Assembly: GCA_016707425.1 (NCBI GenBank)
Contig: JADJHU010000015.1
Location: forward strand, 310,001-374,000
DNA from: Gammaproteobacteria bacterium
Lineage (GTDB): Bacteria; Pseudomonadota; Gammaproteobacteria; Steroidobacterales; Steroidobacteraceae
Length of the DNA stretch: 64,000 nucleotides
Direction: 5' to 3'
Part shown: positions 51,137-58,785 of the stretch, one piece after another
How the letters are laid out: each line of letters starts with the position of its first letter
Numbering within the stretch: the first letter of the stretch is position 1
The notes under the pieces: model-generated
Seen by the model: the letters and a program-made list of their open reading frames with translations, nothing else
Database searches by the model: none
Told to the model about the DNA's origin: nothing
Position numbers and translations under genes: made by a program

Positions 51137-51982
51137 TCATCCTTGCTTGCGGCGCACATGCCGCCGCCCAACAGGCTCTCTGACACTCATGGGTGGAAGC
51201 CTGCTATCCGCCACAACGGTGGCCAGTAACACAGCCTCTGAACGCCGAGCGCTTGTCTTTGCGCGTGAAATCGCTCCCAGGCTCTGCATAGCGGCTGTAA
51301 GCGTAGACACCGCGTGCCTCTTGGTTAGCACAGCATCGATTCCATGCTGTATGGGGATATGCGAAATCCTGACGTTCGGCGATCTGGGAGCAGCCTCCTC
51401 ACCTGCCGCAGCGAGGCACAGCTGCTCCAATAGCGGTGACAGTCTCTTTAGGCGCTTGAATGCCGCCGCATCGAGCGGCACGTATCGAATGGAGGCTCGA
51501 TTGTGCCGTATAGTTAAGAATCCCCGCCTACGCAGCGCCTTGAGAATCGCTATGGGAGCCACGCCGGCCGCGTACTTCTCCGCTAGAGAAAAGAGCGACC
51601 TCGGTGAGCCGTGGAGCGCTAGCATTTTCGGGCGCCCGAACCCGTCTACGAATAGGGGGTCTGCGTGCCATGCCGCAATTACTGCTCGGCATCCATCCTC
51701 TGTTGACTGAATTGATGCTCTCCGGTTAGCTTCCGCATTCAACAGAACCCGCCGCACCTCCGTCCGAGAAAGCCCTGTCCGAGCAGCCACCAAGGAATGA
51801 TTAATCTTTCCATTCTTGAAGCGACTACGCCTTGCCGCAGCAAGAACAAACGATCGCCTCGAGACCCGTTCGAATTCAGACGCACTAACGCCACCAGCTA
51901 AGAAGCAACCTGCCAACGCGACGAGCACTGGCAGCAACGCATTCACCGCAAGATTTAGCTCCCTCGTGATTGGCGTGGGCAT
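51137..51982 (-). CDS. DUF6502-like protein with helix-turn-helix
   Basis: This 281-residue protein has a candidate helix-turn-helix (NHSLVAARTGLSRTEVRRVL) and the segment VIAAWHADPLFVDGFGRPKMLALHGS. Both parts recall the DUF6502 family, which is annotated as unknown and DNA-binding-like. The tail is divergent. The upstream intergenic region carries an inverted repeat that could be its operator. It faces the same direction as the exporter genes but is not in their operon. The assignment rests on visual resemblance only. Confidence 0.65.
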   Translation of the reverse strand: MPTPITRELNLAVNALLPVLVALAGCFLAGGVSASEFERVSRRSFVLAAARRSRFKNGKINHSLVAARTGLSRTEVRRVLLNAEANRRASIQSTEDGCRAVIAAWHADPLFVDGFGRPKMLALHGSPRSLFSLAEKYAAGVAPIAILKALRRRGFLTIRHNRASIRYVPLDAAAFKRLKRLSPLLEQLCLAAAGEEAAPRSPNVRISHIPIQHGIDAVLTKRHAVSTLTAAMQSLGAISRAKTSARRSEAVLLATVVADSRLPPMSVREPVGRRHVRRKQG

Positions 51983-52306
51983 ACTGAGTACGATTCAAGT
52001 GCAACACACATAGTCGATCGATTGCCTTCGCTCCAAGGCGAAATTGTCGCACTTGAACACTATCCCCCGCAGCTAAGGACTTGCGTATGCCAATGGTTGC
52101 CCACTACGCATTGCCGATGAGCGTGACACCCAAGTAGACGCAGCGCCAGTGCCCCACATCATTCATATGCTCTGAATCCACGGCGAGTGAGCTCAAGCTC
52201 GCGTGCCCGCTACAGGCCCCGCAGTTACCGCTACAAAGACCTCAGAAATCCATCTTGACAGCAACACCCAATGCATATCGCCGGTAAGCGCCCATCCCGA
52301 TGCCAC
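51983..52306. other. Intergenic region upstream of the DUF6502-like pair
   Basis: About 324 bases separate the minus-strand exporter gene end (52307) and the start of the DUF6502-like gene (51982). I see no plausible protein. The main feature is the TTCAAGTGC...GCACTTGAA dyad (51994-52057). The DNA looks less GC-rich than the flanks, in keeping with the whole island. Confidence 0.5.
51994..52057. repeat. Inverted repeat TTCAAGTGC / GCACTTGAA
   Basis: Two 9-bp arms match exactly (51994-52002 and 52049-52057), and the next bases also match in part. An inner TTCGC/GCGAA pair lies between. The element is just upstream of the DUF6502-like start and could be an operator or an RNA hairpin. Confidence 0.6.
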
Positions 52307-54505
52307 TCACCGGTGCTTGCCAGAGTGACTCCACATATCACTCAGCGCCCACGCCTCTGGTGCCTCAGACCGGATATTTACGTCGTTAACGATCGCACCT
52401 TTGTCCAATACAAGAATTCGATCCGCGGAACGGATTGTCTCGGGTCGATGCGCCACGATGATGCGTGTTATCTTGAGTTCCGCGATTGCGGCACTGACGG
52501 CCTTCTCCCGTAAGACGTCCAGGTGGCTGGTGGCTTCGTCGAGCAGCAGGATTGCGGGCTGACGGTAGAGTGCGCGCGCGAGCAATACGCGCTGCTTCTG
52601 GCCTCCGGACAGCACTGTCCCCATGTCACCGATCAGCGTGTCATAGCCCATCGGCATCGACGCGATTTCGTCGTGGACCGACGCGATCCTTGCAACCTGC
52701 TCGATGCGTTCCGGGTCGTGAGGCGATGCAAAGAAGCTGATGTTATCCGCGATCGAGCCCGCGAACATCTGATCATCCTGCATCACCACACCGATGGCTA
52801 AGCGGTATGCCTCCAGTCCGATCGAATGCAGCGCCCTGCCACTCACGAGGACTTCACCGCTTGTCGGGGGCAGCAAACTCGCCAGGACCTTCAGCAGAGT
52901 CGTCTTGCCACAGCCAGACGGACCGACAATAGCGACGCACTCGCCCGTGGCAATGCTGAGGCTGACGCCATCGAGGACGTAGGGCTCGCGATCAGTGTAG
53001 CGAAAGCAGAGATCGCGAATTTCTATGCTGGCATTCTTCAAAGAAAGGTCAGGTGATGTCGTACGGCCGAGTTCTTCTGGAGCACTGAGCGAAATGTCTG
53101 CGACACGCTCGGTATGAACCCTCAGCATCCAGAGATCAGCTGCCTTGTCGATAAGAGCGCTGACCCGATCGAGAAACTGGTCCTTGTATGCCAGAAACGC
53201 GATCAGCATGCCGACGGTGAAAGTTCCGCCCAGGACCCTCCATGCGCCCAACCACACCACCACTATGGTGATGCCACCGGCCAGAACGAAATTCGCAATG
53301 CGGAAGAGAATGTGCAGCTTTTCAATGGTGAGGTGTCTGTTGGTCGCTTCGACCATGAAATTCGTCCAGTGCAGGCGCCGATCGGCCAGTCCGCTGAACA
53401 GCTTGATAGTGCGGATTCCACGAACTGTTTCGAGCAGGTGATTGTCCTTTCTCGCCGACCAGACAATCTCCTCCGCGGTGGCGTTGCGCAGGGCCGCATA
53501 GAGAGACCCCCTCACAGCGCCATAAAGCATGACGCTGCATACGACCACCAGGGCCAGTGCCGGGGCGTACGCGAACATGATCGCGAGGGTGAGGATGACC
53601 AGTAGGCCATCCATCACAGCCTCAAGGGCACTGGTGGTGATCGCCCGGAGAACCTCCTCTTGCGATCCGAACCTGGACAATATGTCTCCGAGATTGCGAT
53701 TCTCGAAGAATGAAGTCGGCAGATGAATGAGGTGCCGGAAGAGATTTGCCTGCGACTGGACTCTCAGGGACGCCTGTATTCCCATCAGGCTCCAGCTCCG
53801 CATTGCCCAGACGGTGGCACGAAGCAGGAGCAGCAGCGAAAAGCCGATCACCAGTGTGACAAGCAGGCTTCGATCCGCAGTGACGAGCGCATGGTCGATG
53901 GTCCACTGCAGGAAGAACGGTGCGAGGATCGCGAACAGTTCGATGGCTACGGCAAGGAGCAGCACGCGGGCAAGTGCACCACGTATGCCGGAAATCCGGC
54001 CCAGTACCGCACGTACGCCGATGCGCGGACTCGGAGAGGACCGCTGCGCCATTGCCGTGGAGGGCAGCACCTCGAGGGCGACACCGGTAAAGTGTCGAGA
54101 TACCTCCTGAGTCCGGATGCGACGTACGCCAACGGCCGGATCGTGGATGATGATCCCTGTGCGGGTCACCTTCTTCAGAACGACGAAGTGATTCAGGTCC
54201 CAGTGCAGAATGCAGGGCGTGCGCAGTGCTTCGAGATCGTCAAGTTCGAGGCGCAGTGGACGCGTGCGTGCGTCGAGCTGATCGGCCACCGCAATGAGAT
54301 CTTTGAGCGTGGCTCCCTTTTGTGAGAAGCCGAAGCTTCGGCGCAATTCGCTAAGGTCGACGTGCTGCCCATGATAGCCGAGAGCCATCGAGAGGCAGGC
54401 GAGGCCGCATTCGGCGGCTTCCGTTTGCAACACCAGTGGCAGGCGGCTTCCGAGGCTGAGTCGGAGTCGATCGTGCGCGTCGTTCGACTCTGCTATTGGC
54501 TCCAC
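52307..54505 (-). CDS. C39-peptidase ABC exporter (PCAT)
   Basis: This 732-residue protein starts with a C39 peptidase domain: QTEAAECGLACLSM (Gln27, Cys33), HWDLNHFVVL (His106) and HDPAVGV (Asp122), the intact catalytic set of leader-cleaving transporters. About six membrane segments follow, then an ABC ATPase with Walker A GPSGCGKTTLLK, signature LSGGQKQRVLLARAL and Walker B ILLLDEATSHLD. It should cut a double-glycine-type leader and export the core peptide. It is translationally overlapped by the HlyD-type gene (13 bp). The divergent peptide gene upstream is the probable substrate. Confidence 0.93.
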   Translation of the reverse strand: MEPIAESNDAHDRLRLSLGSRLPLVLQTEAAECGLACLSMALGYHGQHVDLSELRRSFGFSQKGATLKDLIAVADQLDARTRPLRLELDDLEALRTPCILHWDLNHFVVLKKVTRTGIIIHDPAVGVRRIRTQEVSRHFTGVALEVLPSTAMAQRSSPSPRIGVRAVLGRISGIRGALARVLLLAVAIELFAILAPFFLQWTIDHALVTADRSLLVTLVIGFSLLLLLRATVWAMRSWSLMGIQASLRVQSQANLFRHLIHLPTSFFENRNLGDILSRFGSQEEVLRAITTSALEAVMDGLLVILTLAIMFAYAPALALVVVCSVMLYGAVRGSLYAALRNATAEEIVWSARKDNHLLETVRGIRTIKLFSGLADRRLHWTNFMVEATNRHLTIEKLHILFRIANFVLAGGITIVVVWLGAWRVLGGTFTVGMLIAFLAYKDQFLDRVSALIDKAADLWMLRVHTERVADISLSAPEELGRTTSPDLSLKNASIEIRDLCFRYTDREPYVLDGVSLSIATGECVAIVGPSGCGKTTLLKVLASLLPPTSGEVLVSGRALHSIGLEAYRLAIGVVMQDDQMFAGSIADNISFFASPHDPERIEQVARIASVHDEIASMPMGYDTLIGDMGTVLSGGQKQRVLLARALYRQPAILLLDEATSHLDVLREKAVSAAIAELKITRIIVAHRPETIRSADRILVLDKGAIVNDVNIRSEAPEAWALSDMWSHSGKHR

Positions 54506-55761
54506 TTAGACCTCACCGAAAGAAGGGGATCGATGATCCACATGACGAGCTTGCGGCGCTCCAGCACGACGTCTGCCTCGAGTCGCATCCCGGGTTGCAG
54601 CGGTAGACGCTCGTCGTGGAACCGCAGCGACTGGCTTGGAAGGTCGACGATGATCCGATAGACCGGCTCACCCGCTGCGGCCGAGACGGCAGTGAGCTGC
54701 TGGGGGAGTTCCGCAGGGCTCACGGGCGCGCGAGACACACTGCTGATTGTGCCTTCGTGGTGGCCGAAGCGCTGATAGGGAAACGCATCGTATTGGAGGA
54801 AGACCGACTGACCCGGGCGCAGGAAGCCTATTGCCCTGCTCGGAGCGAATACCTGCGCAATCAGCGACGACGCATTTGGAACGATGCTCAATAGCGGAGC
54901 GGTAGTGTCAGCGCGGCCACCGCGTTCCACCTGCAGACTGGAAATGGTGCCGCTCTGCGGCGCAACGATCGCGATGCCGCGACGCGTTTCAGCTTCGGCA
55001 ATGTCCGCATCGATCTGGGCGATGCTGCGCTCGATCGAGCTTCTCTGTGTAGCAGACCGGAAGGGCAGCTGAGCGAGGGCTGCCTCGAGCTCCGCGCGGT
55101 CGCTGATGGTCCTTGCCTTGGTGCGCTGGAGGCCTTTCAGGGTAGTCTCGTGCTCGAGCGAACTATCGCGCGACTGCTGCATCTGCTGATCAGAGACAAT
55201 CCCCTGTTCGCGGAGCGCCCGAATCTTCGCTTCGTTGACACGGGCAAGATCAAGCCGCTTCTGCTGAGCCGCAATCTCGCCAGCGATGTAGTTTTCCTCG
55301 TCGTTCAGGGCCTTGATCCGTGCGCGCAGACCTGAACTTTCACGGCCCTCCAGAGCGTCGAGTTGCTGGAGCTCCGACTCATAGGCGCTGCGCTGTGCAT
55401 GCAACGTGCGTGTCACCTGCTCACTGGTGGCGCCGAGCGCTGCGCTCCGCAATTCCGTGGAAATGACGAGAAGCGTCTGACCTTGCCGGACCCGCTGCCC
55501 CTCCTGCACCAGCAACTGCGATACGACACCGGGCTGTGGCGCAAACACCCGGGCGAGGCCCTCGCGGGGCATGAGCCAGCCGACCACGTGCGCACGCCGC
55601 GGCATTTCCGCGAACAACAGGAGTGCCATGACACCGGCTATGGCGAGCAGCGCAAAGATGGCAAAAAGATGTGGCGCGATCCCCTCAGTCAGGAGAATCG
55701 TGCCCAACCACTGCCCCTGGCGTGCCTCCAGCGCCTCCCGCCGAAACAGAGTCTCCGTCAT
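54493..55761 (-). CDS. HlyD-type membrane-fusion protein
   Basis: This 422-residue adaptor has one N-terminal membrane segment (APHLFAIFALLAIAGVMALLLFA without a signal peptide), a lipoyl-like half (GVVSQLLVQEGQRVRQGQTLL), a long coiled coil at about residues 120-250 (YESELQQLDALEG ... QMQQSRDSSLEHETTLKGLQ) and the second half IVAPQSGTISSLQVE. It resembles CvaA/HlyD adaptors used with C39 exporters. The genes overlap by 13 bp, with the adaptor first. An outer-membrane TolC-like protein is not encoded here and must come from elsewhere. A promoter -10 (TATACT) lies about 90 bp upstream. Confidence 0.92.
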   Translation of the reverse strand: MTETLFRREALEARQGQWLGTILLTEGIAPHLFAIFALLAIAGVMALLLFAEMPRRAHVVGWLMPREGLARVFAPQPGVVSQLLVQEGQRVRQGQTLLVISTELRSAALGATSEQVTRTLHAQRSAYESELQQLDALEGRESSGLRARIKALNDEENYIAGEIAAQQKRLDLARVNEAKIRALREQGIVSDQQMQQSRDSSLEHETTLKGLQRTKARTISDRAELEAALAQLPFRSATQRSSIERSIAQIDADIAEAETRRGIAIVAPQSGTISSLQVERGGRADTTAPLLSIVPNASSLIAQVFAPSRAIGFLRPGQSVFLQYDAFPYQRFGHHEGTISSVSRAPVSPAELPQQLTAVSAAAGEPVYRIIVDLPSQSLRFHDERLPLQPGMRLEADVVLERRKLVMWIIDPLLSVRSKWSQ

Positions 55762-56145
55762 CTGGCCTCTGAGAGGATCAGGTTGGACTATGTAAAGGCT
55801 ATCGCAGGCCGTGGCCTTATTTCCAATCCGCTTGGACTTTAGCTCCTAAGTATAGAGAACAAAAGTATTTTTGCGTCTGTATAGGCGATTGCCGGGGGCT
55901 CGGTCCGTCGATCCGGGCTCGTCACGGGCAGTTCCAGGCCAGAGAGGCCGATTCGCCTTTCCAGGGCGGCAACCGCACCTCATCGAGCAGAGGTACCCTA
56001 CGCAGCGGAATCGATTTGCCATATGGTAATTAACTTAAGCTGGACGTAAGCTAGGCTCGTTTGGGCGGAGGGTCCAGGTTCAGGCCACTGGCTCACGTAC
56101 TGGGATCCAACAAAAGGAACAGAGCTAACTTCTAAGGGGATTTCG
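55762..56145. other. Divergent intergenic region between exporter and peptide genes
   Basis: About 384 bases hold the divergent promoters of the exporter operon (minus) and the peptide gene (plus). A TATACT hexamer on the minus strand (55849-55854) is a good -10. CCATATGG (about 56021-56028) is an 8-bp palindrome within an AT-rich patch (GGTAATTAACTTAAGC) that could serve regulation of the peptide gene. No coding frame is convincing. The peptide gene has AAGGGG 7 bases before its ATG. Confidence 0.5.
55849..55854 (-). promoter_or_regulatory. Candidate -10 (TATACT) for the exporter operon
   Basis: TATACT is 5 of 6 matched to the sigma-70 -10 hexamer. The -35 at 16-18 bp upstream is poor, which may mean an activator is required. 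Confidence 0.35.
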
Positions 56146-56343
56146 ATGAAGAAGCAGGTAAAGCGGGTTCTGCGCGAACTGACTCCGGCGGAGACGGCGC
56201 TGGTGTCAGGGGCGGGTATCTCAGGGGGAGCTAGAGCGAAGAGCGGGATCTCGGGCGGCGCCACCAGCGGAATCTCTGGCGGGGCGAAGAGCGGGATCTC
56301 GGGCGGCGCCACCAGCGGAATCTCTGGCGGGGCAATCAAGTAA
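56146..56343 (+). CDS. GISGGA-repeat peptide with GG-type leader (65 aa)
   Basis: The 65-residue product begins MKKQVKRVLRELTPAETALV and then SGAG. The ELT..E...V.G segment is typical of double-glycine leaders cut by C39 peptidases; cleavage after Gly22-Ala23 is the best guess. The core has five GISGGA units (residues 24, 34, 42, 50, 58) spaced by 8 residues after the first. Glycine occupies every fourth position from residue 34 to 62 (34, 38, 42, 46, 50, 54, 58, 62). There are no Cys or aromatic residues. An AAGGGG site is 7 bases before the ATG. The gene is divergent from a C39 exporter operon, and no modification enzyme is nearby. It is probably a secreted, possibly membrane-active or structural peptide; I know no described family with this repeat. 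Confidence 0.8.
   Translation: MKKQVKRVLRELTPAETALVSGAGISGGARAKSGISGGATSGISGGAKSGISGGATSGISGGAIK
56236..56340 (+). repeat. 48-bp direct repeat in the peptide core
   Basis: A 50-base string starting GCGAAGAGCGGGATCTCGG recurs exactly 48 bp later (56236-56285 and 56284-56333). Each 48-bp unit encodes two octapeptides with different codon choice for the same residues (units alternate GGGATCTCG and GGAATCTCT). This indicates a recent tandem duplication of a pair, after an older duplication of the 24-bp single unit. Confidence 0.9.
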
Positions 56344-56352
56344 GCCGGCAAT

Positions 56353-56381
56353 GGCGGTAGCGGCGGCGACGCGCTACCGCC
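56353..56381 (+). terminator. Hairpin after the repeat peptide gene
   Basis: GGCGGTAGCG pairs exactly with CGCTACCGCC (10 bp, nine-base loop) 9 bp after the peptide stop. The following sequence GTCTCTTCGATT is only mildly T-rich, so termination could be partial or serve both strands. Confidence 0.6.
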
Positions 56382-56482
56382 GTCTCTTCGATTCGGCAGC
56401 GCGCTGCCGCAAATGCATCGTGCGCTGCTGACGCGGTGTTTACAGGTGCCCGTCCGAGGTCGCTCCGGTCTTTTCGCGCGAC

Positions 56483-57454
56483 CTAGTGCTCACCCTGAGT
56501 CGGTTTGCCTTGTAGAGGCCCGATTCTAGGAGCGAGCACGTCAATCTCATCCGCCGAATGCGAACGCTCAGTATTCCCGCGTTGCTGCCGCCACTCGTTC
56601 GCGCTCGAGTCTAGCGTCGCCGCTAATTCAGGCTCCTCGAAAAAGTACAGACCAAAGCCATATTTTTTCCCACGAGGCGTCACATAAGGTGGCCCGAGGC
56701 CAGTCAGCCACGTGTCGATTTCTTCTAGAAGCGATTGGCCCTTCGTTTCTACTAGTTGCAGAAATAGAGCCTTACCCTCCTCAGTCAAGGCCGATTCTGC
56801 GATCACCGCACGCTCGAAGTATCCGGGCTCGGATTCATCGCGAAGCACATTGTAGGAAAAATTCTCGCTAATGGCCGCAAGAAATCGGCCCATCCGTGCA
56901 ATCTTTCCAACTTCTCTGCCTTTTGGAACGTAAGCGCGCGAAAGACAGCGAACAAATCTCTCGTCGTGTATCTCCACGCAACCAGATGCCACAAGTTCGT
57001 CTAATAGGGCATCTTGATCAACGCCAGGACAGGCAGCGTCGATCAGCGTGGGAACCGTACGCTGTCCTTCATTCCTGTCGAGAGAAAGATCTAGCGCCAG
57101 TCCGTAAGCAGTCGAAAACCGGCTATCCGTGTGCCAAATGGTCAGCAAACCAGTAATTTGGTCAAGGCTGATTGACTTCGTTGAATTTATGGATACCCCA
57201 CTGCGTAACGCTTCTCGCGCTGTCTGTACCTCGCCCTTGGTGAATCCCCCCATTACCGCCAACCTTGCGTCACTTGCTGGCCGACCCTGCATGGCCAGTC
57301 GCCTCTCAAGTGCGCCCACATAGACCTGTCTGACGACTTGGCTGATATCTCCGGCAGAGACGCCATATTGAAACGCCACCTTCATGAGTGGCATCAGCAG
57401 CGCTCCGAACGCATCGAGAAGCACCTGCCTTTCGCTTGCGTTTATGTCACTCAT
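56483..57454 (-). CDS. DUF6502 family protein
   Basis: This 323-residue protein best fits DUF6502: LLDAFGALLMPLMKVAFQYGVSAGDISQVVRQVYVGALE, then VMGGFTKGEVQTAREAL as the helix-turn-helix-like part, and LLTIWHTDSRFSTAYG. The C-terminus is charged. The gene lies on the minus strand, 139 bp from the peptide gene, which it faces. Together with two more copies at 50.4-52.0 kb it flanks the export genes on both sides. DUF6502 function is unknown; a regulator is plausible from the helix-turn-helix. Codon use and base composition appear less GC-rich than neighbouring dgt. Confidence 0.75.
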   Translation of the reverse strand: MSDINASERQVLLDAFGALLMPLMKVAFQYGVSAGDISQVVRQVYVGALERRLAMQGRPASDARLAVMGGFTKGEVQTAREALRSGVSINSTKSISLDQITGLLTIWHTDSRFSTAYGLALDLSLDRNEGQRTVPTLIDAACPGVDQDALLDELVASGCVEIHDERFVRCLSRAYVPKGREVGKIARMGRFLAAISENFSYNVLRDESEPGYFERAVIAESALTEEGKALFLQLVETKGQSLLEEIDTWLTGLGPPYVTPRGKKYGFGLYFFEEPELAATLDSSANEWRQQRGNTERSHSADEIDVLAPRIGPLQGKPTQGEH

Positions 57455-57615
57455 ACATTGTCACTCTCTCACATTGAGATCGTGTCATTTTGCGTACGAG
57501 ACCAAGGCAACGATGTTCCAGTGCATCGGTCGTACATTGAGTTCATTGCAAGGAATTCTGCATCCCCTGCTTCCATGGGCCACGCCGAGTCTGCGAATCT
57601 GTGATACGAACCCGA

Positions 57616-58785
57616 CTATGTTCGCTCTCCCGGCTCAAACAGCCTTCTGTGCTCCAGCAGCGCATAGCGATCGGTCATTCCGGCGATATAGTCAGCGACG
57701 ACCCGGGCGCGGCCGGGCTCGCCCGCCTGCGTCTCCGTACGCCTCGCGGCTTCACAGTGCTCTGTGGGCAGCAGCGAGAGGTCTGACATGAAGGCTTCGA
57801 AGAGCTGCTGCACGACCAGACGGGCCTTGGTTGTCATGCGGGTGACGCGGTAGTGGCGATAGACGCGCTCGCGCAGAAACCGCTTCAGCTCGAGCTGCTC
57901 TGCCTGGACGTCTCCGGACGCGCCGACGAGCGTGGTCGGGCAGGCGCGAACAGCATCGATGCTCTGCGGGTTTGCGTCCACCAGGCACTCAGTCGTATTG
58001 CGCACGAGATCCGTTACGACGTGATTGATCATCCGTCGCGTGATTTCGTGCATCAAACGCCGCTCCGGCAAGCCCGGATGCTGAGCAGTCACGGCCTGGT
58101 GCTGGCGGGCAAAGGCTGTCACGCTGCACAACTCTTCGACCGTGACAAGACCCGCGCGGACTCCGTCATCGACATCATGGCTGTTGTAGGCAATCTCGTC
58201 GGCAACGTTTGCAAGCTGCGCCTCCATCCCAGGCTGCTCGCGCCGCAGGAATCGCGCGCCGACATCACCCAGCAGACGCGCATTGGCCGGCGAGCAGTGC
58301 TTCAGGATGCCCTCGCGACACTCGAAGGTGAGATTCAGCCCGGGGAACTCCGCATAACGCTCCTCGAGCTCGTCGACCACGCGAAGCGACTGCAGGTTGT
58401 GCTCGAAGCCACCGTAGGCCCGCATGCATTGATTCAGTGCGTCCTGGCCTGCATGCCCGAAAGGGGTATGACCGAGGTCGTGCGCGAGGCAGATGGCCTC
58501 CGTCAGCGTCTCATTGAGGCGCAGGGCACGCGCAATGGTACGCGCGATCTGCGCCACCTCGAGCGAGTGAGTGATGCGCGTCCGATAGAGGTCGCCCTCA
58601 TGGTTGACGAACACCTGCGTCTTGTACACGAGGCGCCGAAAGGCGTTGGAGTGAACGATGCGATCCCGGTCCCGCTGATACTCGGTGCGCATCGCCGGCG
58701 GTGGCTCCGGATGTCGCCGGCCCCGGGTGCGGTCGGGACGTGCTGCGTACCGCGCCAGGCAGGCCTCGGCCGCATCCTCGTTCAC
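57616..58785 (-). CDS. dgt: Deoxyguanosinetriphosphate triphosphohydrolase-like protein
   Basis: This 389-residue HD-domain protein has THSLEVAQIAR, HDLGHTPFGHAGQ and the metal-binding Asp in DEIAYNSHDVDD. It hydrolyses dNTPs to nucleosides and triphosphate, as dGTPase family members do. The N-terminus contains the RTRGRRHPEPPPAMRTEYQRDRDRIVHSNAFRRL segment typical of the family. It overlaps aroB by 4 bp. It is a housekeeping enzyme; homologues also restrict phages. Confidence 0.94.
   Translation of the reverse strand: MNEDAAEACLARYAARPDRTRGRRHPEPPPAMRTEYQRDRDRIVHSNAFRRLVYKTQVFVNHEGDLYRTRITHSLEVAQIARTIARALRLNETLTEAICLAHDLGHTPFGHAGQDALNQCMRAYGGFEHNLQSLRVVDELEERYAEFPGLNLTFECREGILKHCSPANARLLGDVGARFLRREQPGMEAQLANVADEIAYNSHDVDDGVRAGLVTVEELCSVTAFARQHQAVTAQHPGLPERRLMHEITRRMINHVVTDLVRNTTECLVDANPQSIDAVRACPTTLVGASGDVQAEQLELKRFLRERVYRHYRVTRMTTKARLVVQQLFEAFMSDLSLLPTEHCEAARRTETQAGEPGRARVVADYIAGMTDRYALLEHRRLFEPGERT

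Noticed and set aside
56236..56340. Could the short direct repeats be a CRISPR array?
   Set aside because: The 24- and 48-bp repeats are coding in frame, have no spacers, and no cas genes are present.
55998..56351. Minus-strand frame with repeated APPEIP units
   Set aside because: It is the complement of the GISGGA repeat; the plus-strand peptide has a leader, a ribosome site and a divergent exporter, so the mirror is an artefact.
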